Both the position numbers and the translations under genes were made by a program. Below are positions 7,297-15,997 of a stretch of DNA of 35,536 nt, in pieces. Each line of letters begins with the position of its first letter. The stretch's first letter is position 1. Under the pieces are notes generated by a model. The model saw only the letters and a list, made by a program, of their open reading frames with translations, was not told where the DNA came from and did no database searches. Source of the stretch: an uncultured Bacteroidales bacterium (GTDB lineage Bacteria; Bacteroidota; Bacteroidia; Bacteroidales; Paludibacteraceae); contig CAMIZK010000013.1 of the NCBI GenBank assembly GCA_946403315.1, forward strand, positions 1 through 35,536, in the 5' to 3' direction.

Positions 7297-8217
7297 ATGA
7301 AAGTTTTAGTAGCAACAGAGAAACCCTTTGCGAAAGTAGCCGTGGACGGTATTCGTGAAGTGGTAGAAGGTGCCGGATACGAGTTGGCACTGTTGGAGAA
7401 ATATACAGACAAGGCGCAGCTGTTAGAGGCTGTAGCAGACGCCGACGCCATCATCATCCGTTCGGATATTGTGGATGCCGAAGTGTTGGACGCTGCCAAG
7501 CAGCTTAAGATCGTGGTTCGTGCCGGTGCCGGTTACGATAACATCGATCTCGATTCCGCTACGGCGCACAAAGTGGTAGCGATGAACACACCGGGTCAGA
7601 ACAGTAATGCCGTTGCTGAGTTGGCACTGGGTCTGATGGTGTACGCCGTGCGTAACCTGTACAACGGAACATCCGGTACAGAGCTCAAGGGCAAGAAACT
7701 CGGTATCCATGCCTTCGGTAACGTAGGCCGTAATGTAGCACGCATTGCACAAGGTTTCGGCATGGACGTCTATGCGTACGATGCCTATTGTCCGGATGAG
7801 GCGATGGTAGCCGCTAATGTACATCCGCTGCACAGTGCAGAGGAGTTGTACAGCACTTGCGACATCGTCAGCCTGCATATCCCGGCTACGGCGGAGACCA
7901 AGAATAGCATCAACCATGACCTGGTGAATCGCATGCCGAAGGGTGGTGTCCTGGTTAACACAGCCCGTAAGGAAGTGATCGATGAAGAAGGTCTGATCGC
8001 CTTGATGCAGGAGCGTACCGATCTGAAGTACATGACGGATATCATGCCGGTAGCAGACGCGAAGTTCCGTACCCTTTTCGAAGGACGTTACTTCGCAACC
8101 CCGAAGAAGATGGGCGCACAAACAGCCGAAGCCAATATCAATGCCGGTATCGCAGCAGCCAAACAGATTGTGGACTTCTTCCAAAACGGTAACACACGCT
8201 TCCAAGTCAATAAATGA
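7297..8217 (+). CDS. serA: D-3-phosphoglycerate dehydrogenase, short form
   Basis: 306 residues from ATG 7297 (MKVLVATEKPF); the upstream in-frame ATG at 7222 adds a non-conserved leader. Catalyses the first step of serine synthesis, oxidising 3-phosphoglycerate with NAD. Visible features are RAGAGYDNIDL (substrate domain), the Rossmann loop FGNVGRNVARIA, and NTARKEVIDEEGL with the catalytic Arg. The usual catalytic His near the end is replaced: the sequence reads PKKMGAQTAEAN where most enzymes have PHIGA.T. From recall, this Lys form is also seen in Bacteroides and Entamoeba enzymes. There is no ACT domain, so serine feedback through that domain is absent. It overlaps the next gene by ATGA. 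Confidence 0.93.
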   Translation: MKVLVATEKPFAKVAVDGIREVVEGAGYELALLEKYTDKAQLLEAVADADAIIIRSDIVDAEVLDAAKQLKIVVRAGAGYDNIDLDSATAHKVVAMNTPGQNSNAVAELALGLMVYAVRNLYNGTSGTELKGKKLGIHAFGNVGRNVARIAQGFGMDVYAYDAYCPDEAMVAANVHPLHSAEELYSTCDIVSLHIPATAETKNSINHDLVNRMPKGGVLVNTARKEVIDEEGLIALMQERTDLKYMTDIMPVADAKFRTLFEGRYFATPKKMGAQTAEANINAGIAAAKQIVDFFQNGNTRFQVNK

Positions 8218-9461
8218 TCAAGCGTTTAGTAACAATAGTTTTGACCCTTTGTGCGGTCGTTTCCTACGCCTCGGATATCGAGTGCGTAGGAACGGCTACG
8301 CAGGTGTTGGACGGCAGGGATACGGTGTTTGTGTTCAAGGACGAGATCCATCTGCGGTGTAAGACCGGTGCTACGGATTGGTACCGTGGAGACGGTTCGG
8401 TCTATGCCACCAACACGGATGAGATCTATCCGGATGAGGGTTGTTACCGCGTGAACGGAAGCCATTTCTGCGTGCGTCTGTGTCAGACGATCGACGATCT
8501 GGATTTTACCGTCGAGACGAGTTGCGACAACACGATTCTGCATGTGACCGGATCTATAGGCGCGCACGCGCACACGTATTCCTTATCTTATAATGCACTT
8601 GCTTGGAACACGGAAGAGTGGGCGGATTCGCTGGCTACCCAGACGGGAGACTTGAAGCCGACGATTCTCTTACCGCCCTTATACGGACCGACGGCTATTC
8701 GTCTCTGTTACGACACCGACATCCGGGATGCGTTGGGTTTGGATTCCGCTTGTGTGGAGGTGAATGTACCGATCGATAGCATCAAGGCCGTTAAGATGGA
8801 GTTGACTTCCTTGGCCACGGCACGGGGAGCGGAAGGTGAGCAATCCAATGAACGAAACCGCCCGACGTCCCAAACTTTGATTCAAGGTTCGGAGTATAGC
8901 GGTCCGTTAGAGGTGGCGTTCTATTCGAATCCGACACCGGCAGTGCAGTTCTTTGAGTGGGCGATCTATAAATCGAATCAGAAGATCGTGTCCCGTTATG
9001 ACCAGGACATCCGTTATGTGTTCTCGGAGCCCGGTGCCTATCGGGTAGTTTGCAAAGTGAATAACGCGACTTGTGCTTCTGATTCCATGGAGACAGCGGT
9101 GCAGATCTCGGAATCCTATCTGGCGGTGCCGAATGTGTTCACGCCGAATGGAGACGGAAAGAACGATGAGTTTAGGGTAGCATACCGTTCGCTGCGTGAG
9201 TTCCATTGCTGGGTATATAACCGCTGGGGCAAACTCGTCTATGCATGGGATGATCCGGCCAAAGGCTGGGACGGTACGATCAATGGTCGTCCGGCGGCTG
9301 CAGGAGCCTATTTCTATGTCATCCGGGCGTTGGGCACCGATGCCGCAAAGGATGCATCGTTCATCGGTATCAAAGCTGTGTACACCAAGAAGAAACTCAA
9401 TGCAGACGAGTCCGTGATCGGCGTCTATCAGATGAGTGGAGATATTAATTTATTGAGATAA
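8214..9461 (+). CDS. Secreted protein with type IX (CHU_C) sorting domain
   Basis: 415 residues with a signal peptide (about residues 1-19, ending SYAS). The middle is beta-rich with several Cys residues. One segment (about residues 225-285, PAVQFFEWAIYKS... to AYRVVCKVNN) looks like a PKD/Ig-type fold. The C-terminal ~85 residues are a gliding-motility C-terminal domain, the type B sorting signal of type IX secretion: VPNVFTPNGDGKNDEF, then VYNRWGKLVYAWDDP..GWDGT and GAYFYVI. The protein is therefore expected to cross the outer membrane through the type IX system. Its start overlaps the serA stop (ATGA), implying translational coupling to serine biosynthesis, an odd pairing. Ligand or substrate unknown. 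Confidence 0.85.
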   Translation: MIKRLVTIVLTLCAVVSYASDIECVGTATQVLDGRDTVFVFKDEIHLRCKTGATDWYRGDGSVYATNTDEIYPDEGCYRVNGSHFCVRLCQTIDDLDFTVETSCDNTILHVTGSIGAHAHTYSLSYNALAWNTEEWADSLATQTGDLKPTILLPPLYGPTAIRLCYDTDIRDALGLDSACVEVNVPIDSIKAVKMELTSLATARGAEGEQSNERNRPTSQTLIQGSEYSGPLEVAFYSNPTPAVQFFEWAIYKSNQKIVSRYDQDIRYVFSEPGAYRVVCKVNNATCASDSMETAVQISESYLAVPNVFTPNGDGKNDEFRVAYRSLREFHCWVYNRWGKLVYAWDDPAKGWDGTINGRPAAAGAYFYVIRALGTDAAKDASFIGIKAVYTKKKLNADESVIGVYQMSGDINLLR

Positions 9462-9526
9462 TAGACCGCTACGCTCAAAGTAGAAAGACAAAAGTATAAA
9501 GACAAAAGTATAAAGACAAAATATAT
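9462..9526 (+). repeat. TAGACCGCTACGCTCAAAG repeat plus 14-mer tandem
   Basis: TAGACCGCTACGCTCAAAG starts directly after the upstream TAA and is followed by TAGAAAG and then tandem copies of the 14-mer ACAAAAGTATAAAG. It fills the gap between the type IX cargo gene and the peptidase gene. Confidence 0.85.
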
Positions 9527-9532
9527 TAACGA

Positions 9533-11668
9533 ATGAAAAAAAGCATTTTAACTATGGCATTAGCCACTACCGTTTTGGCAGCGACTGCTGCTACGAATCC
9601 GTTACTGGACTATAAGAACTGGAAGACGCCGCACGGCACCTATCCGTTCAATGAGATCCATGCGGAGCATTACATGCCGGCTTTTGAAGAAGCATTCAAA
9701 CAGGGTCTGAAGGAGATCGACGATATTGTCAATAATCCGGAAGCACCGACGTTCAAGAACACCATCGAGGCATACGAGGCTTCGGGTGAACTGTTGAGTG
9801 TGGTAGCCGGTTGTTTCTATAACCTGACCAGCGCAGAGACCAATGACACGCTGCAGCAGATCGAGATGGAATTGAGTCCGAAGTTATCGGAGTATTCTTC
9901 TACCATCCGTCTCAATGAGGGTTTGTTCCAACGTATCAAGGCCGTCTATGACCAGCGTGCGAAACTGAAACTGGACAAGGCGCAGATGAAGTTGCTGGAA
10001 GATATCTACGAGTCCTTTGCCAATAACGGTGCGAATCTCAGTGCCGAGGACAAGCAGACCTATCGGGAGTTAACGGCCAAACTGAGCCAGCTGACGCTGC
10101 AATATGGTCAGAACGTGCTCAAGGCAACGAATGCCTGGACCATGCTCATCACCGATGAGGCACTGTTAGCCGGTCTGAATGACGATACCAAGAGTATGCT
10201 GCGTGCGAATGCCGAGAAACAGGGTAAGGAAGGCTGGTTACTGAACCTCAAGCCGACGACCACTATTCCGGTCATGCAGGATCTGGATAATCGCGACATC
10301 CGTAGGGAGTTATACATGGCCAGCGCTACCAAATGTGTGGGCGGTGAGTTCGATAACACCGGTATCATCGTCGAGATCGTGAACACCCGTCTGGCATTGG
10401 CGAAGCTGTTTGAGAAGAAGACCTATGCCGAGAAATCGCTGTATAAGACCATGGCTGAGACGCCGGAGAACGTGTATAAGTTGTTGGATCAGCTGCGTGA
10501 CGCATATATGCCGGCCGCACAGGCAGAGGTGAAAGAACTGGAGGACTATGCACATGCGCACGGTTTTTATGCAGCTCAATTGCAGCCGTGGGACTTCAGT
10601 TATTACTCCAAGAAACTGAAACAAGAGAAATATGCCATCTCGGATGACGATCTTCGTCCGTATTTCGAGCTGGAGAACGTGAAGAAGGGTGTGTTTGGTC
10701 TGGCAGAGAAACTGTACGGAATCAAGTTCAAAGAGAACAAGAATATCCAGGTCTATCATCCGGAAGTAACGGCATACGAGGTGTTTGATGAGAAGGGTAA
10801 GTTCTTAGCGGTTTATTATGCGGATTTTCATCCGAGAGACGGTAAACGCGGCGGCGCATGGATGAATGATTTCCAGCCGCAGTATATTAAGAACGGTAAG
10901 GATCACCGGCCGCATATCGTGAATGTGATGAATTTTACGAGACCGACCGCAGAGAAACCGGCCTTGTTCACCTATGACGAGGTGCGTACCTTCCTGCATG
11001 AGTTCGGTCACGGTCTGCATGGTATGCTGACCCGTTGCCAGTACGCAGCGCAGAGCGGCACTAATGTACCGCGTGACTTTGTGGAGTTGCCGAGCCAGTT
11101 CAATGAGAACTTCATCGACGAGAAAGAGTTCCTCGATACCTTCGCTAAGCATTACCTGACCGGCGAGAAGTTGCCGCAGGAGTTATTGGATAAGATGCAT
11201 GCAAGTCAGACCTACCATGCGGCATATGCTTGTGTTCGTCAGTTGAGCTTCGGCTATCTCGACATGGCATGGCATAGTCTGGAACAACCGTTTGAGGTAA
11301 ATGAGACGATCGGCACCTTGGAGTCTGTGATCCGTTTCAGCGACAAGGCGATGGAGCAGGTACAGGTGATGCCTACCGTTCCCGGTACGCAGATGTGTAC
11401 GTCCTTCACCCATATCTTCTCCGGAGGATACGCAGCCGGTTATTACAGCTATAAGTGGTCGGAACTCTTGGATGCCGACACATTCTCCGTCTTCAAGGCG
11501 GCACAGAAGAAGAACGGTTCTATCTTCGATAAGAAAACCGCTAAACGTTTCCGTCAAAACATCCTGGAGCGTGGCGGCACCGAGAAAGCGATGGACCTCT
11601 ACAAACGCTTCCGTGGAGGAGAACCCACTATTGATGCCCTGCTCGAACGCGACGGCATTAAGAAATAA
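9533..11668 (+). CDS. dcp: M3-family peptidyl-dipeptidase (Dcp-like)
   Basis: 711 residues, typical for M3 zinc peptidases of the Dcp/oligopeptidase A branch. An N-terminal signal peptide (MKKSILTMALATTVLAATAA) suggests a periplasmic location. The zinc motif is HEFGHGLHGML with H489, E490 and H493; further typical segments are FVELPSQFNEN and FSGGYAAGYYSYKWSE near the C-terminus. Such enzymes remove dipeptides from the C-termini of short peptides. It is the last gene of the left-hand plus-strand run and is followed by a hairpin terminator at 11699-11734. Preceded by a repeat-filled gap with no clear promoter. Confidence 0.92.
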   Translation: MKKSILTMALATTVLAATAATNPLLDYKNWKTPHGTYPFNEIHAEHYMPAFEEAFKQGLKEIDDIVNNPEAPTFKNTIEAYEASGELLSVVAGCFYNLTSAETNDTLQQIEMELSPKLSEYSSTIRLNEGLFQRIKAVYDQRAKLKLDKAQMKLLEDIYESFANNGANLSAEDKQTYRELTAKLSQLTLQYGQNVLKATNAWTMLITDEALLAGLNDDTKSMLRANAEKQGKEGWLLNLKPTTTIPVMQDLDNRDIRRELYMASATKCVGGEFDNTGIIVEIVNTRLALAKLFEKKTYAEKSLYKTMAETPENVYKLLDQLRDAYMPAAQAEVKELEDYAHAHGFYAAQLQPWDFSYYSKKLKQEKYAISDDDLRPYFELENVKKGVFGLAEKLYGIKFKENKNIQVYHPEVTAYEVFDEKGKFLAVYYADFHPRDGKRGGAWMNDFQPQYIKNGKDHRPHIVNVMNFTRPTAEKPALFTYDEVRTFLHEFGHGLHGMLTRCQYAAQSGTNVPRDFVELPSQFNENFIDEKEFLDTFAKHYLTGEKLPQELLDKMHASQTYHAAYACVRQLSFGYLDMAWHSLEQPFEVNETIGTLESVIRFSDKAMEQVQVMPTVPGTQMCTSFTHIFSGGYAAGYYSYKWSELLDADTFSVFKAAQKKNGSIFDKKTAKRFRQNILERGGTEKAMDLYKRFRGGEPTIDALLERDGIKK

Positions 11669-11697
11669 TGCTAAAGGCGAATGGCGAATGGCTAAAG
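11669..11697 (+). repeat. GGCGAAT/GGCTAAA heptamer repeat
   Basis: Degenerate 7-mers (GCTAAAG, GCGAATG) directly after the dcp stop codon. The same words occur in reverse at 13128 and 23022, and in frame inside pheT at 16686. Confidence 0.75.
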
Positions 11698-11698
11698 T

Positions 11699-11734
11699 AA
11701 ATCCCGCTTACTCAAGAGAGAGTAGGCGGGATTT
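11699..11734 (+). terminator. Terminator hairpin after dcp
   Basis: AAATCCCGCTTACTC pairs with GAGTAGGCGGGATTT around a short loop, giving a stem of about 14 bp with small imperfections. No long T run follows, so termination strength is uncertain. It may serve transcription from both sides. Confidence 0.65.
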
Positions 11735-11756
11735 ATAGTTAAGTCTAAGTACTCGC

Positions 11757-11885
11757 TTTTTAAAAGCGAAAACAGTCGTCATCGCGACGCCTGTTTTTCT
11801 AAGGTATTAGTCTGTTTATTTAAGGTACAAAAAAGATTGGTCTATTCTGTAGGATTTTGTAAAGTGTACTTTACATTTTCAAATC
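11757..11885 (-). ncRNA. Candidate small RNA 1
   Basis: A complete promoter (11891-11922) points leftward into DNA with no open frame on that strand before the end of the dcp gene. The predicted ~130 nt transcript begins CACCGGATTTG and folds early into a nested stem: GGATTT/AAATCC enclosing TGTAAAG/CTTTACA with a 4 nt loop. It ends in a hairpin at 11769-11797 followed by CGCTTTT. The gene-free stretch 11669-11968 otherwise holds only a repeat, the dcp terminator and T-rich sequence. It could also be the leader of a deleted gene. Confidence 0.45.
11769..11797 (-). terminator. Terminator hairpin of candidate RNA 1
   Basis: On the minus strand AAAACAG/CTGTTTT (7 bp) continues after one mismatch into CGTC/GACG with loop GCGAT, then CGCTTTT. 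In the plus sense CTGTTTTTCT follows, so it may also stop read-through from dcp. Confidence 0.5.
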
Positions 11886-11890
11886 CGGTG

Positions 11891-11922
11891 CAAAGGTACT
11901 GCTTTTTTTTGATATGACCAAA
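11891..11922 (-). promoter_or_regulatory. Orphan promoter for candidate RNA 1
   Basis: Minus-strand TTTG (11919-11922), 20-base spacer with an A-tract, and TACCTTTG (11891-11898), followed by CACCGG as in other promoters of the window. It does not lead into any protein gene. Confidence 0.7.
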
Positions 11923-11968
11923 TTTTTTTTTATGTTTTTAAACATATTTTGTAAAAAAACGACATTTT

Positions 11969-12463
11969 TTACAGTCTTTCGAGCTCAATTACCTCCAAAT
12001 TATCGATTTTTGAACCGTCAATAGTGAACCGTAAGAGCGTTTGACAAGGTTGCCATCCTTGTTTTCCTGCTGCACCGGGATTCATGGTGAGCATCTTAAA
12101 CAGCGAGTCATATTGCACTTTGAGGATATGGCTGTGACCGCAGACGAACAAGTCAGGCGGTTCTTTGCGAAACATCGGAATGAGCCATGGGTTATAATGG
12201 CCGGGATAACCGCCGATATGGGTCATAAGTACATTGACGTCTTCCACTTTGAAACGATAGAACTCGCTTAACGAATACCGCACGTCTCCGCTGTCCATAT
12301 TTCCAAACACGGCACGGGTAGGCTTGAATTCCCGTAATGCCTGCAGCACTTCGGCGCTGCCTATATCGCCTGCATGCCAGATCTCATCCACATCTTTGAA
12401 ATGCGCAAAGATGCGTTTGTCCAGCAGACCATGGGTGTCCGATAAAACGCCGATTCGTGTCAT
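11969..12463 (-). CDS. YfcE/MJ0936-family metallophosphoesterase
   Basis: 164 residues from the ATG at 12463, which overlaps the upstream gene's TGA (ATGA); the ORF-track start at 12508 would lie inside that gene. A calcineurin-like phosphodiesterase fold with the metal-binding set SDTHG (residues 7-11), HAGDIG, GNMD, a TH pair in MTHIGG, and the final CGHSH. The family hydrolyses small phosphodiester or phosphomonoester substrates using two divalent metals; the physiological substrate is not evident. Last gene of the pheT-prfC-nupG-gldF run and translationally coupled to gldF. Confidence 0.9.
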   Translation of the reverse strand: MTRIGVLSDTHGLLDKRIFAHFKDVDEIWHAGDIGSAEVLQALREFKPTRAVFGNMDSGDVRYSLSEFYRFKVEDVNVLMTHIGGYPGHYNPWLIPMFRKEPPDLFVCGHSHILKVQYDSLFKMLTMNPGAAGKQGWQPCQTLLRFTIDGSKIDNLEVIELERL

Positions 12464-13125
12464 TTGCGGGTGATGAAATGAATGGATCCCATCGTAGCTA
12501 ACAGGCATACGATGCTGACCGTAATGAAGAAGACCAGGTCACGGAGGTCCAATACACCGCGTGAGATGGAGGTATAATGGTCTTGAAGCAGTACCCAGTA
12601 AAGCACAAAACAAGCGAGTGCAGCGATGATGAAGCATACGATCTGACTCTTACTGAACGTAGCGCAGAGCAGGCCGATGGCCATGAACGTACCCGATAGC
12701 AGGATAAGTCCGATGAACGAGCCCAAGAAAGCACCGCTGTCTAAGTTTCCCATCGGTTCTGCCATGTAAGAGACTACGAAATAGTGCACAAAACACGGCA
12801 ATAAGCCGATGAGCACCAAGGTCCATGCCGCCAGGTACTTACCGGTTACGATACGAGCTAAGGAGATGGGTTTGGTGCAGATCAGATCCCACATGCCTGA
12901 TTGCCGCTCTTCTGAGAACAGCCGCATCGTCAGCGCAGGGCAGAGGAACATAAAAAGCCACGGACTGAGTTGAAACAATCCGTCCACTTGGGCGTATCCC
13001 GACTCAATGATATTCCATTGACCCGGGATCACCCAAAGGAAAAGACTGATCGCCAAGAGGTACAATCCGATGACAATGTACGCAATAGGCGTAGAGAAAT
13101 AATATCTTAATTCTTTAAAGTACAT
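12460..13125 (-). CDS. gldF: GldF-like ABC transporter permease
   Basis: 221 residues with six hydrophobic segments (roughly residues 13-33, 52-68, 94-116, 133-156, 160-180 and 193-215). The N-terminal KELRYYFSTPIAYIVIG and the MRLFSEERQSGMWDLICTKP segment after helix two are characteristic of GldF, the membrane subunit of the GldFG exporter linked to gliding in Flavobacteriia. Neither gldG nor an ATPase gene is adjacent; the neighbours are a nucleoside transporter upstream and a phosphoesterase overlapping downstream. Whether it works with distant partners cannot be told here. Confidence 0.85.
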   Translation of the reverse strand: MYFKELRYYFSTPIAYIVIGLYLLAISLFLWVIPGQWNIIESGYAQVDGLFQLSPWLFMFLCPALTMRLFSEERQSGMWDLICTKPISLARIVTGKYLAAWTLVLIGLLPCFVHYFVVSYMAEPMGNLDSGAFLGSFIGLILLSGTFMAIGLLCATFSKSQIVCFIIAALACFVLYWVLLQDHYTSISRGVLDLRDLVFFITVSIVCLLATMGSIHFITRK

Positions 13126-13127
13126 TA

Positions 13128-13156
13128 GCCTTTAGCCTTTCGCCATTAGCCATTAA
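13128..13156 (-). repeat. GGCTAAA/GGCGAAA heptamer repeat
   Basis: On the minus strand the nupG-gldF gap reads AATGGCTAATGGCGAAAGGCTAAAGGC, i.e. tandem 7-mers of the same family as those at 11669, 16686 and 23022. Confidence 0.8.
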
Positions 13157-14451
13157 TGCTTAATCTCCAAATTCTTGTTCACCGGAGTCTTTGGGAAGAA
13201 GATCCAGAAACATACGGCAACGAGCAGTGCAAAACCGGCGAAGATGAACCATGCTTCTCTCCATCCGTCCCATACAGCCATCGGTCCTGCGTCTTGTACT
13301 TCCTGTGCCATGACGAGTTTATTGACGATTGCTTGTGCAGAGAGTGTACCGATGGTAGCACCCAGACCGTTGGTCATCATCATGAACAGACCCTGTGCCG
13401 AGGAACGTTGCTCCGGATGCGTCTCCTGATCTACGTACAAAGCTCCGGAGATATTGAAGAAGTCAAACGCAAAACCGTACACAATGCAACTGAGTACAAA
13501 CAGGATCACGCCGGGCATACCCGGGTCACCGGCACCGAAGAAACCGAAACGGAACACCCAGGCAAACATCGCCATCAGCATCACGTTCTTGATACCGAAT
13601 TTCTTGAGGAAGAACGGAATGGCAAGGATACACAGTGCTTCGCAGATCTGGGAAATAGAGATCAACATGTTAGCATGTTGTACACCGAAGGTGTCTGCAA
13701 AACTCTCGATATTACCGAAGGAAGTGATGAACGGGTTGGCATAGGAGTTGGTCACCTGCAAGCACATACCGAGCAGCATGGAGAAGATGAAGAACAAGGC
13801 CATCTTCTTTTGCTTAAAGAGCGTAAAGGCTTTTAAACCAAGTGCTTCCACCATGTTCACTTTACCTTCTACTTTCTTGATCTCACACTTCGGCAAGGTC
13901 AGTGAATATAAAGCCAACAAGATACTTAATCCACCACTGACCACGAACTGCCAAGGCGTAGCCTGAAATCCTAACAGGTCAATGGCCCACATCATGGCGA
14001 TGAATCCTACCGTACCGAAAACACGAATCGGCGGGAAGTCTTTGACCGTATCCATGCCGGCTTTGACTAAGGCATTGAATGCCACCGAGTTGGTCAAGGC
14101 AATGGTAGGCATGAAGAAGGCTACGGATGCCGTGTAGAGGGTGAAGAGGATGGTGAAATCCACTTGGGTAGCCGTGTACGCATACATTCCGGCACCGCAC
14201 ATGAAGAGTCCGGCTAAGCAGTGACAGAGACTAAGCACTTTCTGCGCCTGCATCCAGCGATCGGCCACGATACCCATCAAGGCCGGCATGAACAAACTGA
14301 CGATACCCTGAACGGAGTAGAACCATCCGATGTTAGAACCCATACCGATCTTTGCCAGATAGGTACCCATCGAGGTCAAATACGCACCCCAAACAGCGAA
14401 CTCCAGGAAGTTCATGCCAATGAGGCGAAACTGTAATGATCTGTTTTTCAT
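13153..14451 (-). CDS. Nucleoside:H+ symporter, NupG type (MFS)
   Basis: 432 residues with about 12 hydrophobic helices. The N-terminal QFRLIGMNFLEFAVWGAYLT and the GSNIGWFYSVQGIVSLFMPALMG segment are typical of the nucleoside-H+ symporter branch of the major facilitator superfamily. A DRW motif follows helix 2 (ADRWMQAQ). Expected role is proton-driven uptake of nucleosides across the inner membrane. It lies 18 bp after prfC and 27 bp before gldF on the same strand, probably in the pheT operon. The exact nucleoside specificity cannot be read from the sequence. Confidence 0.85.
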   Translation of the reverse strand: MKNRSLQFRLIGMNFLEFAVWGAYLTSMGTYLAKIGMGSNIGWFYSVQGIVSLFMPALMGIVADRWMQAQKVLSLCHCLAGLFMCGAGMYAYTATQVDFTILFTLYTASVAFFMPTIALTNSVAFNALVKAGMDTVKDFPPIRVFGTVGFIAMMWAIDLLGFQATPWQFVVSGGLSILLALYSLTLPKCEIKKVEGKVNMVEALGLKAFTLFKQKKMALFFIFSMLLGMCLQVTNSYANPFITSFGNIESFADTFGVQHANMLISISQICEALCILAIPFFLKKFGIKNVMLMAMFAWVFRFGFFGAGDPGMPGVILFVLSCIVYGFAFDFFNISGALYVDQETHPEQRSSAQGLFMMMTNGLGATIGTLSAQAIVNKLVMAQEVQDAGPMAVWDGWREAWFIFAGFALLVAVCFWIFFPKTPVNKNLEIKH

Positions 14452-14469
14452 AATAATATCGATTAATTG

Positions 14470-15966
14470 TTAAAACTCTGAGGTAAAGTGGAACTTAATA
14501 TGCTTATAGTCCTGCTGCGCCATATTAAGCACGTAGGCACTGTCGGCCATGAAGACATCACGTCCCTCTTTGTCGTATGCCATGTACTGGGCCTTGCGTT
14601 TCTTAAACATATCCAGTTCGGCATCGTCGTCAGACTCTATCCAGCAGGCTTTATACATCTGCAGCGGCTGCCATTTGCATTTGGCCTGGTACTCATGCTC
14701 CAGACGGTATTGGATGACCTCAAACTGCAGTTGACCTACGGTACCAATGATCTTCCGGCCGTTCATCTGGCTGATAAAGAGCTGTGCCACACCTTCATCC
14801 ATCAACTGGTTCACACCTTTTTCCAACTGCTTCTGCTTCATCGGATCGGCGTTGTCGATATACTTGAACATCTCCGGCGAGAAAGAGGGTAGGCCTTTGA
14901 AATGCAGATGTTCGCCGGCCGTCAGCGTATCGCCGATCTTGAAGTTACCGGTATCGGGCAGACCCACTACATCGCCTGCAAAGGCTTCATCGACGGTCTC
15001 TTTCTTCTGCGCCATGAAGCAGGTAGGTGCCGCAAATCGCATCTGCTGGTCTTTGCGCACATGATAATAATAGGTGTTACGCAGGAACTTACCGGAACAG
15101 ATCTTAAAGAACGCGATGCAGGAACGGTGGTTCGGATCCATGTTGGCATGGATCTTAAAACAGAATGCCGTAAACTTATCTTCCATCGGTTCTACGGTGC
15201 GCTCTTCCGCCGTCACGGGGAGTGGGGAAGGAGCGTTGGCTACCAGAAAGTCCAGTAACTCTTGTACTCCTACCGTCTTGTATGCCGAACCGAAGAATAC
15301 CGGCGCCAGATCTCCTCTGAGGTACGCTTCCCGGTTAAACTCCGGATAGACACCGTCGATCATCTCGAGGTCCTCTTGCAACTTCTCCGTTAACTCTTTC
15401 GGTCGGTTGTTTAAAGCGAACACGCTTTCGAATTTCAGTCCTTGTCCGTTCGCCCAGGTAACGGGTGTGCAGTGAATACCGAGTTCCTTTTCCGCTTCAT
15501 CTATCAGATCAAAAGGATCTTTACCTTCCCGGTCCATTTTGTTCATGAACACCATGACGGGCGTCTTACGCATGCGGCATACTTCCATCAGACGACGTGT
15601 CTGCGTTTCCACACCTTTGGCGGAGTCGATCACGACGATGGCACTGTCCACTGCGGTCAAGGTGCGGAAGGTATCTTCCGCAAAGTCCTGGTGACCCGGC
15701 GTGTCGAGGATGTTGATGTGATAGTTCTGATAGTCGAATCCCATGACGGACGTTGCCACCGAGATACCACGTTGTTTCTCGATCTCCATCCAGTCGGACG
15801 TAGCGGTCTTGCGGATCTTGTTCGACTTAACCGCTCCTGCCACGTGAATCGCACCGCCGTATAACAGCAGTTTCTCCGTTAACGTGGTCTTACCCGCATC
15901 CGGGTGCGAGATGATGGCGAACGTCCGGCGTCTTAATATTTCCTGTTGGTCGCTTGGATTTAACAT
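14470..15966 (-). CDS. prfC: Peptide chain release factor 3
   Basis: 498 residues, somewhat shorter than the ~525 usual for RF3. A translational GTPase that recycles RF1/RF2 after termination. G motifs are clear: [10 protein letters not shown] (G1), the [10 protein letters not shown] switch (G2), DTPGHQDF (G3) and [11 protein letters not shown] (G4). RF3-specific blocks follow, such as [17 protein letters not shown] and [13 protein letters not shown]. The ATG sits inside the TTTAACG repeat that also provides the pheT stop codon. Gap to pheT is 25 bp. Confidence 0.95.
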   Translation of the reverse strand: MLNPSDQQEILRRRTFAIISHPDAGKTTLTEKLLLYGGAIHVAGAVKSNKIRKTATSDWMEIEKQRGISVATSVMGFDYQNYHINILDTPGHQDFAEDTFRTLTAVDSAIVVIDSAKGVETQTRRLMEVCRMRKTPVMVFMNKMDREGKDPFDLIDEAEKELGIHCTPVTWANGQGLKFESVFALNNRPKELTEKLQEDLEMIDGVYPEFNREAYLRGDLAPVFFGSAYKTVGVQELLDFLVANAPSPLPVTAEERTVEPMEDKFTAFCFKIHANMDPNHRSCIAFFKICSGKFLRNTYYYHVRKDQQMRFAAPTCFMAQKKETVDEAFAGDVVGLPDTGNFKIGDTLTAGEHLHFKGLPSFSPEMFKYIDNADPMKQKQLEKGVNQLMDEGVAQLFISQMNGRKIIGTVGQLQFEVIQYRLEHEYQAKCKWQPLQMYKACWIESDDDAELDMFKKRKAQYMAYDKEGRDVFMADSAYVLNMAQQDYKHIKFHFTSEF

Positions 15967-15997
15967 TTTAACGATTTAACAGTTTAACGGTTTAACG
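15962..15997 (-). repeat. 8-mer tandem repeat spanning pheT stop and prfC start
   Basis: On the minus strand GTTAAACC, GTTAAACT, GTTAAATC and GTTAAAAT follow one another. The first unit supplies the TAA stop of pheT and the last supplies the ATG of prfC. Confidence 0.85.
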
